Positions 38,115 to 46,154 of a stretch of 64,000 bases of DNA are shown here, one piece after another. The first letter of the stretch is position 1; each line of letters begins with the position of its first letter. The notes below the pieces were generated by a model. It had not been told where the DNA came from, did not search any database, and saw nothing but the letters and a program-made list of their open reading frames with translations. A program made the translations under genes and the position numbers. Location of the stretch: the NCBI GenBank assembly GCA_000510425.1, contig AZKM01000001.1:1-64000 (forward strand), given 5' to 3'. The DNA comes from Eubacterium nodatum ATCC 33099. Its GTDB lineage: Bacteria > Bacillota > Clostridia > Peptostreptococcales > Anaerovoracaceae.

Positions 38115-38946
38115 TCTTGCCCCTCCCTAATTTCTTTCCCCAAAATACAAGTTTAGAGGAAGACTCATCCTCATCTATGAACAAATCCATTAGAATTTTT
38201 TCTACATTTTTCTTTTCCAGGAATCGTATAATCTGCCCGTCCTTTGCAACAGATATAATACCCGTTTCCTCGCTGACTATAAGCGTTACGGCATCGGAAT
38301 TCTCTGTAATTCCGATTCCTGCTCTGTGTCTGGTTCCAAGACTTTTGTTAATACTTATCTTATCTGTCAACGGTAACACGCATCCCGCAGCATACACCTT
38401 ATCCTGCCTGATGATAACTGCCCCGTCATGCAGTGGTGCTCCTTCATAAAAAAGGTTTCCCAAGAGTTCAGCAGAAATATCCGCATTGATCAGGGTTCCC
38501 GTTTCTGCAACATCTTCTAAGGTCACATCACGCTCAAATACGATCAAAGCTCCTGTTCTGCTGTCAGAAAAACTTGCCGTAATATTTGCGATTTCATTGC
38601 TTATATATTTTGCCTTATCCTTATCAATCTTGACAAACTTACTCATTCCGATCTTACTTCGTCCCATATATTCAAGTCCCCGCCTCAATTCCGGCTGGAA
38701 GATCACCACCAAAGCAAAGAGACCTACGGTAAATACAGCTTTTAGAATCCAATGAACTACATATAAGTTCATATAATCCGCAACAAAATACGCAGCAATA
38801 ACGAACAGTAAGCCCTTAAGTAATTGCTGTGCTCTGGTATCCTTAATAAATTCAAGAATCTTGTATAAAATAAATGTGGTTATTAAAATATCTAATATAT
38901 CATTGATTCCAATGGTAGAAATTGTATTTGAAAAAAAATTCTGCAT
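38101..38946 (-). CDS. cdaA: Diadenylate cyclase CdaA
   Basis: CdaA makes c-di-AMP from two ATP. The 281-residue protein has three membrane helices in the first 100 residues and a DAC domain with the catalytic motifs DGAVII and GTRHRAGIG. It is the first gene of the cdaA-cdaR-glmM-glmS operon and has its own promoter. Length is typical. Confidence 0.96.
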   Translation of the reverse strand: MQNFFSNTISTIGINDILDILITTFILYKILEFIKDTRAQQLLKGLLFVIAAYFVADYMNLYVVHWILKAVFTVGLFALVVIFQPELRRGLEYMGRSKIGMSKFVKIDKDKAKYISNEIANITASFSDSRTGALIVFERDVTLEDVAETGTLINADISAELLGNLFYEGAPLHDGAVIIRQDKVYAAGCVLPLTDKISINKSLGTRHRAGIGITENSDAVTLIVSEETGIISVAKDGQIIRFLEKKNVEKILMDLFIDEDESSSKLVFWGKKLGRGKNAAK

Positions 38947-38974
38947 AAAATCACCTCTGCATTCCGCCCATATA

Positions 38975-39003
38975 ATTCTACTAAAAAAATCTCAAAATTA
39001 CAA
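38975..39003 (-). promoter_or_regulatory. Candidate promoter of the cdaA operon
   Basis: On the minus strand TTGTAA (39003-38998), 17 bases, TAGAAT (38980-38975), 29 bases ahead of cdaA. The 278-base divergent gap up to hpf contains no gene. Confidence 0.55.
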
Positions 39004-39148
39004 GGAGTTAGGTTTATTGATATGCAAACACGGTGAAATTTATTATGTACAAACTTTATTTTACCATTCGATATTTGACGGACTCCTTACTATTTAGTTT
39101 TACTGTCATATATATTTTTTGCGTACACAAAAACATTTGCCTTTTTCA

Positions 39149-39176
39149 TTGTTTTCTGAAAATAATATGGTATAAT
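39149..39176 (+). promoter_or_regulatory. Promoter of hpf
   Basis: TTGTTT (39149-39154), 16 bases, TATAAT (39171-39176) preceded by TGG, an extended -10. It lies 48 bases upstream of the hpf start, which has GAAAGGAAGG ahead of it. Confidence 0.65.
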
Positions 39177-39224
39177 ATACAAAAGCAGTAGTTCATTTTT
39201 ATGAACTAGAAAGGAAGGCCATAT

Positions 39225-39752
39225 ATGAAAGTAAACATTATATCAAAGAATTTTAAAACCTATCAAAAATTAGAAGACAAAATTAAATCGAAATTCGAAA
39301 AGTTGAGTAAATATTTCTCGGATGAGATAGTTGCAAATGTGGTCCTTTCCCACCAGCGTGACAAGGATAAATTGGAGGCAACAATCAATGCAAAGGGAGC
39401 GATTTTCAGGGCGGAATCCGTTGCCGAAGATATTTATGAAAGCCTTGATAATGTAATAGCAAAGCTTTCACGCCAGATGTCAAAGTTTAAAGGAAAACTG
39501 CAGAAGCGCTATAATGACAATAAAGCACTGAAGTTTGAGTTTCTGCCGGATCTTGATGAAGAGGTTACAGAGCCGTCTTTAGTTAAGACCAAGCAGCTTG
39601 AACTTCGCCCTATGAATGTAGAGGAAGCCATACTGGAGATGGAGATGCTTCAGCACGATTTCTTCCTTTTCTTAAATATGGAAAGCGACAGCGTTTGTCT
39701 GATATACAAGCGTAAAGACAACGATTACGGAATGTTGGAGACTAAATACTGA
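39225..39752 (+). CDS. hpf: Ribosome hibernation promoting factor, long form
   Basis: HPF binds the 30S decoding centre and joins two ribosomes into an inactive 100S dimer during starvation. The 175-residue protein has the N-terminal beta-alpha-beta domain (VLSHQRDKDKLEATI, RAESVAEDIYESLDNVIAKL), a linker, and the C-terminal dimerisation domain beginning KTKQLELRPMNVEEAILEM. The long form is typical of Firmicutes. It is transcribed alone from an extended -10 promoter. Confidence 0.96.
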   Translation: MKVNIISKNFKTYQKLEDKIKSKFEKLSKYFSDEIVANVVLSHQRDKDKLEATINAKGAIFRAESVAEDIYESLDNVIAKLSRQMSKFKGKLQKRYNDNKALKFEFLPDLDEEVTEPSLVKTKQLELRPMNVEEAILEMEMLQHDFFLFLNMESDSVCLIYKRKDNDYGMLETKY

Positions 39753-39897
39753 TAATTGCATTTAAGGGAGTATCACCGAAAAAGAAGAAGGTTGCCGGAT
39801 AATTATTGAAGATGCCGAAAATCGAACATGATGAGCATATCTTAAGGTACGATCTCCGTAGTTGTAAGTGTCATGTATGAATTTACTCTATAAAATA
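39753..39897. other. Gene-free stretch downstream of hpf
   Basis: I see no gene or RNA in this stretch. Together with 39951-40063 it makes a 311-base gap whose only clear feature is the terminator at 39898-39950. Confidence 0.6.
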
Positions 39898-39950
39898 AAA
39901 AAACAAAATCCGCATATATTGAGAATCATGATATGCGGATTTTGTTTTTT
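39898..39950. terminator. Strong bidirectional terminator (hpf / comF)
   Basis: The 20-base arms at 39898-39917 and 39931-39950 are perfectly complementary. A GC-containing core (ATCCGCATAT) is flanked by A and T tracts, with a 13-base loop. It works in both orientations between convergent hpf and comF. Confidence 0.9.
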
Positions 39951-40063
39951 CGTGTATTCATCTTCCCGGTATATAAAATGCAGCGGTCAGTATCCCGCTG
40001 TCCTTTCAACAGGGGAGAACATCGAAGTATATCAGGTATTGAAATCCACAGGAATAAATCGTT

Positions 40064-40828
40064 CTAATACTCCAATTTATCCATCCTCATCTCAACATCG
40101 TTAGCAAATTCACGCCCTGCAAACGCCAGAAAAATAATACTTTCAGGCTCTGTCAGATTTAATGCCCCGGCACACTCCATGGCTGTACTTCCCGTTGTAT
40201 AAATATCATCTATCAAAAGTATTCGTTTTCCGCAAAGCTCATCCTTGTATTTGTTAAAAACCTTTTTATCTAAGGAAATTGCTCCTCGAATATTCTGTTT
40301 TCGCTCCTCAGGAGAAAGCCCCCGCATAGGAGACATTTCCCTGTTTCTTACAAGCAAATTTTCTATCATGGGTTTTCCGGTTTCTTTCCCTAAATACTTT
40401 CCGATAAGAGCGGATTGATTAAACCCTCGAGCAGATTTCTTCTTCCGGCTTAGCGGAACCGGCACAATAAAATCAAAATCTACACGAGAAAAGTTCAAAC
40501 GGTCTGCCATTATTTTTCCTATATCTCCGGCAATATATTTTTTATCACTGTATTTTAAAGAAAAAATCAGAGTTCTACCATAGATTCCGTATTCGACACA
40601 TTTGAGGATTTGCAGTCCGTTGACCACACTGACCTCATCAAAAGTCCATCCCATATGCTCCATACAGTAATCGCACAGATTATAAGTTCTCGTTTCATCA
40701 ATTATGTTACCGCAGCATATACAGTACAGAGAAGGTGGAAATGTGTACTCTAAAATCAACTCTGATAATCTTCTGATATTCATTTTTCCAGTCTGCTGTC
40801 TACCTGTTTCTCCTTTTTTGATTTTCAA
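40064..40828 (-). CDS. comF: ComF-family phosphoribosyltransferase-like protein
   Basis: ComF proteins are needed for DNA uptake in competent bacteria and combine a zinc ribbon with a PRT-fold domain. The 254-residue protein has the two Cys pairs (YCICCGN and LCDYC) and the PRPP-type loop ILLIDDIYTTGSTAMEC. The segment RGFNQSALIGKYL is also typical. It follows recD2, a frequent Firmicute linkage, though other competence genes are not in the window. The chosen start has GGAG ten bases upstream; an internal ATG at residue 16 is possible. Confidence 0.9.
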   Translation of the reverse strand: MKIKKGETGRQQTGKMNIRRLSELILEYTFPPSLYCICCGNIIDETRTYNLCDYCMEHMGWTFDEVSVVNGLQILKCVEYGIYGRTLIFSLKYSDKKYIAGDIGKIMADRLNFSRVDFDFIVPVPLSRKKKSARGFNQSALIGKYLGKETGKPMIENLLVRNREMSPMRGLSPEERKQNIRGAISLDKKVFNKYKDELCGKRILLIDDIYTTGSTAMECAGALNLTEPESIIFLAFAGREFANDVEMRMDKLEY

Positions 40829-40913
40829 CTTCTCCAGAGAATTATTTTTTAAATCGTCAAGAGATTAAACTAAAACCCTAAGAAATCTTTAAAACAATAT
40901 ACATTCAAATATA

Positions 40914-43127
40914 TTAGTCAAATGTCATGAGATTGCTTAAGCGATAAGCAAGTCCCGAATACCTGAGCTTTATTCTGTCATTGTCCACCATGGCTCGCAG
41001 CCTGTTTTCAGAGCCTACTAAAACCACAACTTTCTTTCCCCTCGTAACAGCCGTATATAGTAAATTTCGTGTAGCCAGCATCGGTGGAAACCAGGAGATC
41101 GGCATAACCATTATAGGAAATTCACTTCCCTGGCTCTTATGTACGGTAACGGCATAAGCCAGTTCAAGTTCGTCAAGCTGTGAAAAATCATACTCCACAT
41201 ACTTCTCATCATCATATATCACCGTTAAATTCTGATTTTCGGCATCTATGTAAGCTATAAACCCTACATCTCCGTTGAATACTCCCTGTCCTGCTTCTCC
41301 CCGGGAAAGAATTTTCCATTCCATCTGATAATTGTTCTTTATCTGCATAACCTTGTCACCCACACGAAAAACCCTGTCCATAAACTTTTTTTCAGAAATT
41401 CCTTCACGATGAGGGTTGAAAGTCTCCTGTAAAACCCTGTTCAATTCGATGGTTCCCACATTTCCTTTTTTTGTAGGAGAAAGAACCTGAATATCCCGTA
41501 CTCCGTCGATTCCACCGTAATAATCCGGAAGTCTTTCCTTTACCAGGTCAACAATTAACTCCCGCATCTGAATTTCATTATTTCTTTCCATGTGAAAAAA
41601 ATCTCCGTCCTTGCTGTTTAAGGTCGGATATTCTCCGTGATTTATCCTGTGAGCGTTGGTAACAATCATGCTCTCTTGGGCTTGACGGTAGATTTCTGTC
41701 AGTTTGGAGGTCGTCACAAAACCACTTAAGATAAGATCCCTAAGCGCATTTCCTGCTCCCACCGATGGCAGCTGATCGCTGTCCCCCACCAGTATCAGCC
41801 TCGTTCCCGGCTTCACCGCATCAGTAAGTCCCTTCATCAGAATAAGATCCACCATAGATGCCTCATCCACGATTACAACATCATATTCCAAAGGATCTTC
41901 TCGGGTCTTTCCAAACTGCATATCACCTGTATCCTCTGAATAAAAATACTCAAGCAGTCTGTGAATTGTAGATGCATAATGTCCGGAAGTCTCGGTAATC
42001 CTCTTTGCCGCCCTGCCTGTAGGTGCGGCAATCGCCACCTTAAAATCATTTTCTTCAAAAATATTGATTATCGTATTGATTATGGTGGTCTTTCCCGTTC
42101 CCGGACCTCCCGTTATAACGGAGACTCCACTTTGAACAGATTTTTTCACTGCCGACTTCTGACTCTCTGACAGATATACCTCGGTTGTATTTTCCGTCAT
42201 CTCTATACATTTATCTATATCTACAGTAAGGGTTTTCAATTCTGCCTTTGCGAGGGAATTAAGGTTTCTGCATACGGTCTGCTCTCCGTTATAAAACGAA
42301 AACAGGTATGTAACCTTCTCTCCGTCTATTTCATCCATTTGAATATCTCCGGATATGATTAAATCAAAGATTCCGTCTGCAATCTGTTCTCGAGTAAGCT
42401 CCAGCATTTCCGCTACTTTTTCACAGAGAATATCTCTGGGCACATAGGTGCTTCCATCATTTACATACGCCGTAAGCCCGTATTTAATTCCACTTTGAAT
42501 CCGGAAGGGCGAGTCCCCTGCAACACCCATTTTCTCTGCAACTTGGTCAGCTTTTCTAAAACCGAAACCGTAGAGCTCATCCACCAAGCGATAGGGATTC
42601 TCTGAAATAATCGAAATGGCATTCCTGCCGTATGCCTTGTACAGTCTGAGTGCCTGTGAAGATGTAACCCCCATTTCCTGAAAAGCCATGGAAACTTTGG
42701 CAAACTCCTTATGTTCTGCAAATGATTTTGCAATCTTATCAGCAGTTTTAGGTCCTATTCCTGAAATCTGACAAAGCCTGTCCGGATCATTTTCCATAAT
42801 ATCAAGAGATTTCTCACCGAAACAATTCACAATACTTGTTGCAGTTTTAGGTCCTATCCCCTTTATCACGCCCGATGCCAAAAAAACCTCGATTCCCGAT
42901 ACTGTGGTGGGTAATTTTTCTGCAGCGGAAGAGAAAACAAACTGCTCTCCGTATCTGGGATGAATTTTAAACTCTCCGGTAAGTTCATAGCAGGTTCCCC
43001 TTACGGCTTTGGACAGATTACCGACTACCGTCAGCAGTTCTTCATCTGTTTCCATTTCGGCGATAGTATATCCGTTCTCCTCATTATGAAAAATTATGTC
43101 TGTAAAAACACCTGTCTTTATTTCCAT
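40914..43127 (-). CDS. recD2: ATP-dependent RecD2-type helicase
   Basis: RecD2 is a 5'-3' SF1 helicase acting in recombination and replication-fork maintenance without RecBC. The 737-residue protein has N-terminal helix-hairpin-helix motifs (ISGIGPKTADKIA and GIGPKTATSIV), then the helicase core with Walker A ITGGPGTGKTT, Walker B VIVDEASMVD, and the late motif YAVTVHKSQGSEFP. Length and order are normal. It is six bases downstream of yhaM. Confidence 0.95.
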   Translation of the reverse strand: MEIKTGVFTDIIFHNEENGYTIAEMETDEELLTVVGNLSKAVRGTCYELTGEFKIHPRYGEQFVFSSAAEKLPTTVSGIEVFLASGVIKGIGPKTATSIVNCFGEKSLDIMENDPDRLCQISGIGPKTADKIAKSFAEHKEFAKVSMAFQEMGVTSSQALRLYKAYGRNAISIISENPYRLVDELYGFGFRKADQVAEKMGVAGDSPFRIQSGIKYGLTAYVNDGSTYVPRDILCEKVAEMLELTREQIADGIFDLIISGDIQMDEIDGEKVTYLFSFYNGEQTVCRNLNSLAKAELKTLTVDIDKCIEMTENTTEVYLSESQKSAVKKSVQSGVSVITGGPGTGKTTIINTIINIFEENDFKVAIAAPTGRAAKRITETSGHYASTIHRLLEYFYSEDTGDMQFGKTREDPLEYDVVIVDEASMVDLILMKGLTDAVKPGTRLILVGDSDQLPSVGAGNALRDLILSGFVTTSKLTEIYRQAQESMIVTNAHRINHGEYPTLNSKDGDFFHMERNNEIQMRELIVDLVKERLPDYYGGIDGVRDIQVLSPTKKGNVGTIELNRVLQETFNPHREGISEKKFMDRVFRVGDKVMQIKNNYQMEWKILSRGEAGQGVFNGDVGFIAYIDAENQNLTVIYDDEKYVEYDFSQLDELELAYAVTVHKSQGSEFPIMVMPISWFPPMLATRNLLYTAVTRGKKVVVLVGSENRLRAMVDNDRIKLRYSGLAYRLSNLMTFD

Positions 43128-43133
43128 CGAAAA

Positions 43134-44102
43134 TTATTCCTCAAAACTGCTCGGCTTATACAGACACCTATTCTCAAGAATCCAGACTCTCTCCGAAAAT
43201 CCACCGGGTTCTGCTGATGACAAAGCATCGAACATATCGAACATCCTTGCATCCATAATGTCCAGATAATGCAGGACTTCAGCCTCCGGAAACAACGGTT
43301 TCTTCGGACTCCCGAATTCCGGCTCATAATGATGAGATAAAATCATATGCTCAACCATCACAGCTTTCTCTCTTGAAATTCCAAGTTCATCCACCAATTT
43401 GTCTATGTATTTTATACCCATTACTATATGACCGAGCATCTGACCTTCAAAAGAATATCCCGGAGATACACCATTCTTATCGGACTGTATTTCATTTATC
43501 TTCTGCATATCATGGACAATAACACCTGTCGCAACCAAATCCATATTCAGATCGGTGTATACCTCGCAAACCTTCATTCCGGTCATAAGCATTCGCTTCA
43601 TGTGCCACAAAAGTCCTGCATATTCCGCATGGTGATTTCTCGTTGCAGCCGGGTAATACATCAGCTTCTCTTTGTTTTCCTCCAAAACTCTTGTAGTCAA
43701 ATTCCTTAAATCTGAATCCTTCATCGAGTTGGCAATATCATATATGTATTTGTACATATCATCGGGTTTCTCAGGTGCAGCCTTTACAAAATCGGAAAGC
43801 TCCAGTCCGTCTGTTTCCACAGCCTTTCTTATTTTCGTAACCCTAAGCTGTGTCTGATTCTGCCAATCCGTTACAGATGCCTTGACCTTGACTAAATCGC
43901 CTGCCTTAATCTGATCAAGCAGCTCCGCTTCTCCATCGACAATATCCCATTTTTTGGAATTTACTTCACCGGTTTTGTCCCCCAGCTTGAGGTCTAAATA
44001 CATTTTCCTATTTGAGCCCATTTTAATACCGATCATCTTCACCATGAAAAAATCCATAATGTTTGCGCCCTGTTTAAGTTCTTCAACAAATATCTGTTTC
44101 AC
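43134..44102 (-). CDS. yhaM: YhaM-type 3'-5' exoribonuclease
   Basis: YhaM trims RNA (and DNA) ends in Firmicutes. The 322-residue protein has an N-terminal OB-fold (residues 1-90, KWDIVDGEAELL, GDLVKVKASV) and a C-terminal HD domain with HHAEYAGLLWHMKRM, the metal pair in GVIVHDMQKI, and LSHHYEPEFGSP. The start is GTG, chosen because GGAG lies 7 bases ahead. It is the first gene of yhaM-recD2-comF and has a promoter and a leader hairpin upstream. Confidence 0.93.
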   Translation of the reverse strand: MKQIFVEELKQGANIMDFFMVKMIGIKMGSNRKMYLDLKLGDKTGEVNSKKWDIVDGEAELLDQIKAGDLVKVKASVTDWQNQTQLRVTKIRKAVETDGLELSDFVKAAPEKPDDMYKYIYDIANSMKDSDLRNLTTRVLEENKEKLMYYPAATRNHHAEYAGLLWHMKRMLMTGMKVCEVYTDLNMDLVATGVIVHDMQKINEIQSDKNGVSPGYSFEGQMLGHIVMGIKYIDKLVDELGISREKAVMVEHMILSHHYEPEFGSPKKPLFPEAEVLHYLDIMDARMFDMFDALSSAEPGGFSERVWILENRCLYKPSSFEE

Positions 44103-44132
44103 ATCAACACTCCAGTCAATTCAGGTTTTACA

Positions 44133-44157
44133 TTTTCCGGACTGACAAGCCGGAAAA
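44133..44157 (-). promoter_or_regulatory. Hairpin in the yhaM leader
   Basis: Arms TTTTCCGG (44133-44140) and CCGGAAAA (44150-44157) with a 9-base loop lie between the promoter and the yhaM start codon. No T tract follows on the minus strand, so it is not a terminator; it may stabilise the mRNA 5' end or bind a regulator. Confidence 0.45.
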
Positions 44158-44181
44158 ATTTCACACTTTATTATCAGTGAC

Positions 44182-44211
44182 ATTATACCACAAAGCAAAA
44201 GAATGAGACAA
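44182..44211 (-). promoter_or_regulatory. Promoter of yhaM-recD2-comF
   Basis: On the minus strand TTGTCT (44211-44206), 18 bases, TATAAT (44187-44182) preceded by TGG (extended -10). The surrounding 331-base gap (44103-44433) also holds the leader hairpin, the terminator at 44285-44328 and a second hairpin, but no gene. Confidence 0.65.
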
Positions 44212-44284
44212 AAAAACTCCTACTTTAAAAACTCAATTTTTACATCTTAATTCTAAATTCAATACTTATGAAACTGATTTTTTC

Positions 44285-44328
44285 AAAAGGGACTGAGTCC
44301 TGCTCAACACAGAACTCAGTCCCTTTTT
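44285..44328 (-). terminator. Terminator of the surface-protein operon
   Basis: Arms AAAAGGGACTGAGT (44285-44298) and ACTCAGTCCCTTTT (44314-44327) pair over 14 bp with A/T tracts on both sides. It lies downstream of the FMN/NEAT gene on the minus strand. Confidence 0.88.
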
Positions 44329-44364
44329 ATCTTTTAATTACCTGTATATACTTAATGTATGCCC

Positions 44365-44387
44365 GGCAGGTTCATGAGAAACCTGCC
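44365..44387. repeat. Hairpin between the FMN/NEAT gene and its terminator
   Basis: Perfect 8-bp arms GGCAGGTT and AACCTGCC with a 7-base loop; no T tract on either strand. Confidence 0.45.
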
Positions 44388-44433
44388 AAGTAGCCATCGC
44401 TTATACACTCAGTAAAATGTATCTCTATATCTG

Positions 44434-46138
44434 TTATTTGACTTTAACAGATATAACTTTTGACTTTGCGATATACACTTTTTTCCCTTTTTGCTTTTTA
44501 AACGCTTTTACCATGAAGTACAATTTTTTCTTTGATTTCAGCTTCTTCAAGATGCACTTATTTTTTCCGGCATTGCCTATATTCTTCACAGCCTTGAATT
44601 TGCCTTTTTTCGACTTAGCCATATATACAGTATATCCTGAAGCATTAGAAACCTTCTGCCAGGAAAGTGTTACAACTTTCTTTTTATTGCTTTTAACCTT
44701 GAATTTTTTTATAGGCTTTTCTTTTTCCGGTTTCTTTTTTACAGAAGCCCAATCCAGTTTGAGCAAAACATCTTTAGTTCCCGCTCCCTCACCGAAGGAT
44801 TCCATGACAGGTATAGTCAGCTGTAACGGGGCAGTTCCATCGAGTTTTGCCTCGGGAATCACTTGAAATCTTACTGTTTTAGGATAGTCTGTGCCATATT
44901 CATCTTTGATGCGCTTACCCTTTTTATCGGTATGATAGCTCAAAATATCAGTATTTCTAAGTTCACCATGTATCGCACCTTCGTCGATTATATAACCGGA
45001 AGCGTAATATTTCACACTTCCCAAATATCCTTCCACACTGCCTTTTTTCATCTTATCAAAATTTAAAACAGCATAGTACTTCCCGTTCTTAACATCCAAA
45101 GTAATCTTCTTCTGTAATGCACCGTCTGCCATTGACGGCGTAACTCCGTCAGGCTGAAGCAAACTTCCCTTAACCGTATAACTTCCATTTGCAAGCTTCA
45201 GTTCTTTCACTTTTTTTGAGAGTCTTCCAGTCAGGCGTCAGTTTTGAAACTGCCGTAAACTTTCCGTTATCAAATCCCGGCTTATTAACATCTTTCATGG
45301 CAGGAACATACAGTTTGACATTATCATAGTAATGTGTTTTTAATTCCTTTAAAGGTCTGGTTACTCTTCCCACCACTTTATCGGAAATTCCCTTAAGCTC
45401 TGCATATTTTTTCAAAGATGATTTTTCCCAGAATATGTTTTGAACTTCTACTCCCTCCAATGAAGGCTCTTTTAAATTGTCCAAGTCCTCATTATAAAAT
45501 CCGTTATAACTCAGAATATAGAGGGGCTCATCCACAGTGCCGGATTTCAACAGATATGAAATGCTCATCTTTCTGTTCTTGTCGACGTGCAAAAGTGCCT
45601 TAGCCGTTTTCGTTCCCAAAAGGCTGTGCTGAATGCCTCCGCCTGCATTTTTCACTTCAATTCGTTCTATTACATCCCTTATTTGGATGGTATAATCTCC
45701 CGGAGCAGGAACCTTATCAGGTAAATGTTCCGGTTCCTCCTGTTCCTCAAGTTTTAGTGCATTCATTACGCTCTTTTTAATCGCATCAGATGAAATCGTA
45801 GCCCTTGCAACATTGTCAATACCTTTAATACCTCTTATATCCGTTGCAGATTTCCCTATAAACTTGTCCTTCATCCCTTTGACCGCACGCTCCATATAAG
45901 CTTTATTGGTTTCTGCGTGGCTTCCTGCGAAATCACTTCCGTAAATTTCTATATGACTGATTTTCCCCTCTGATACCTGAACTTCGGAATTTACTTTGTA
46001 ACCTCCGAAAGCCTTTACTTCCTCTACTCCTTTTAATATTTCAGCACCATAAGAATAAGTTAAGGAAAAAATGATTGTCAATACAAGCACCGGCAAAACA
46101 AGGATTAAATTACTCTTATTTTTCCTCTTAAAACTCAT
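44434..46138 (-). pseudogene. FMN-binding / NEAT / Fn3 surface protein, frameshifted at an A7 tract
   Basis: One gene read in two frames. The first part (46138 to 45170) has a signal peptide, then an FMN_bind-type domain (residues about 40-130, ending VARATISSDAIKKSVMNAL). The second part (from about 45217 to 44434) carries a NEAT-like domain (DGALQKKITLDVKNGKYYAVL) and a lysine-rich Fn3-like C-terminal module. The frames meet at T7 on the plus strand (45211-45217); with one A fewer the text reads WKTLKKVKELKLANGSY and the product is about 567 residues. It may bind heme and carry electrons, but both are inferences from domains. Last gene of the protease-led operon. Confidence 0.82.
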
Positions 46139-46154
46139 ACAAATACTCCTTTTA

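Noticed and set aside
39868..40104. Short plus-strand frame between hpf and comF
   Set aside because: It crosses the strong terminator at 39898-39950, has no ribosome binding site and overlaps comF on the other strand.
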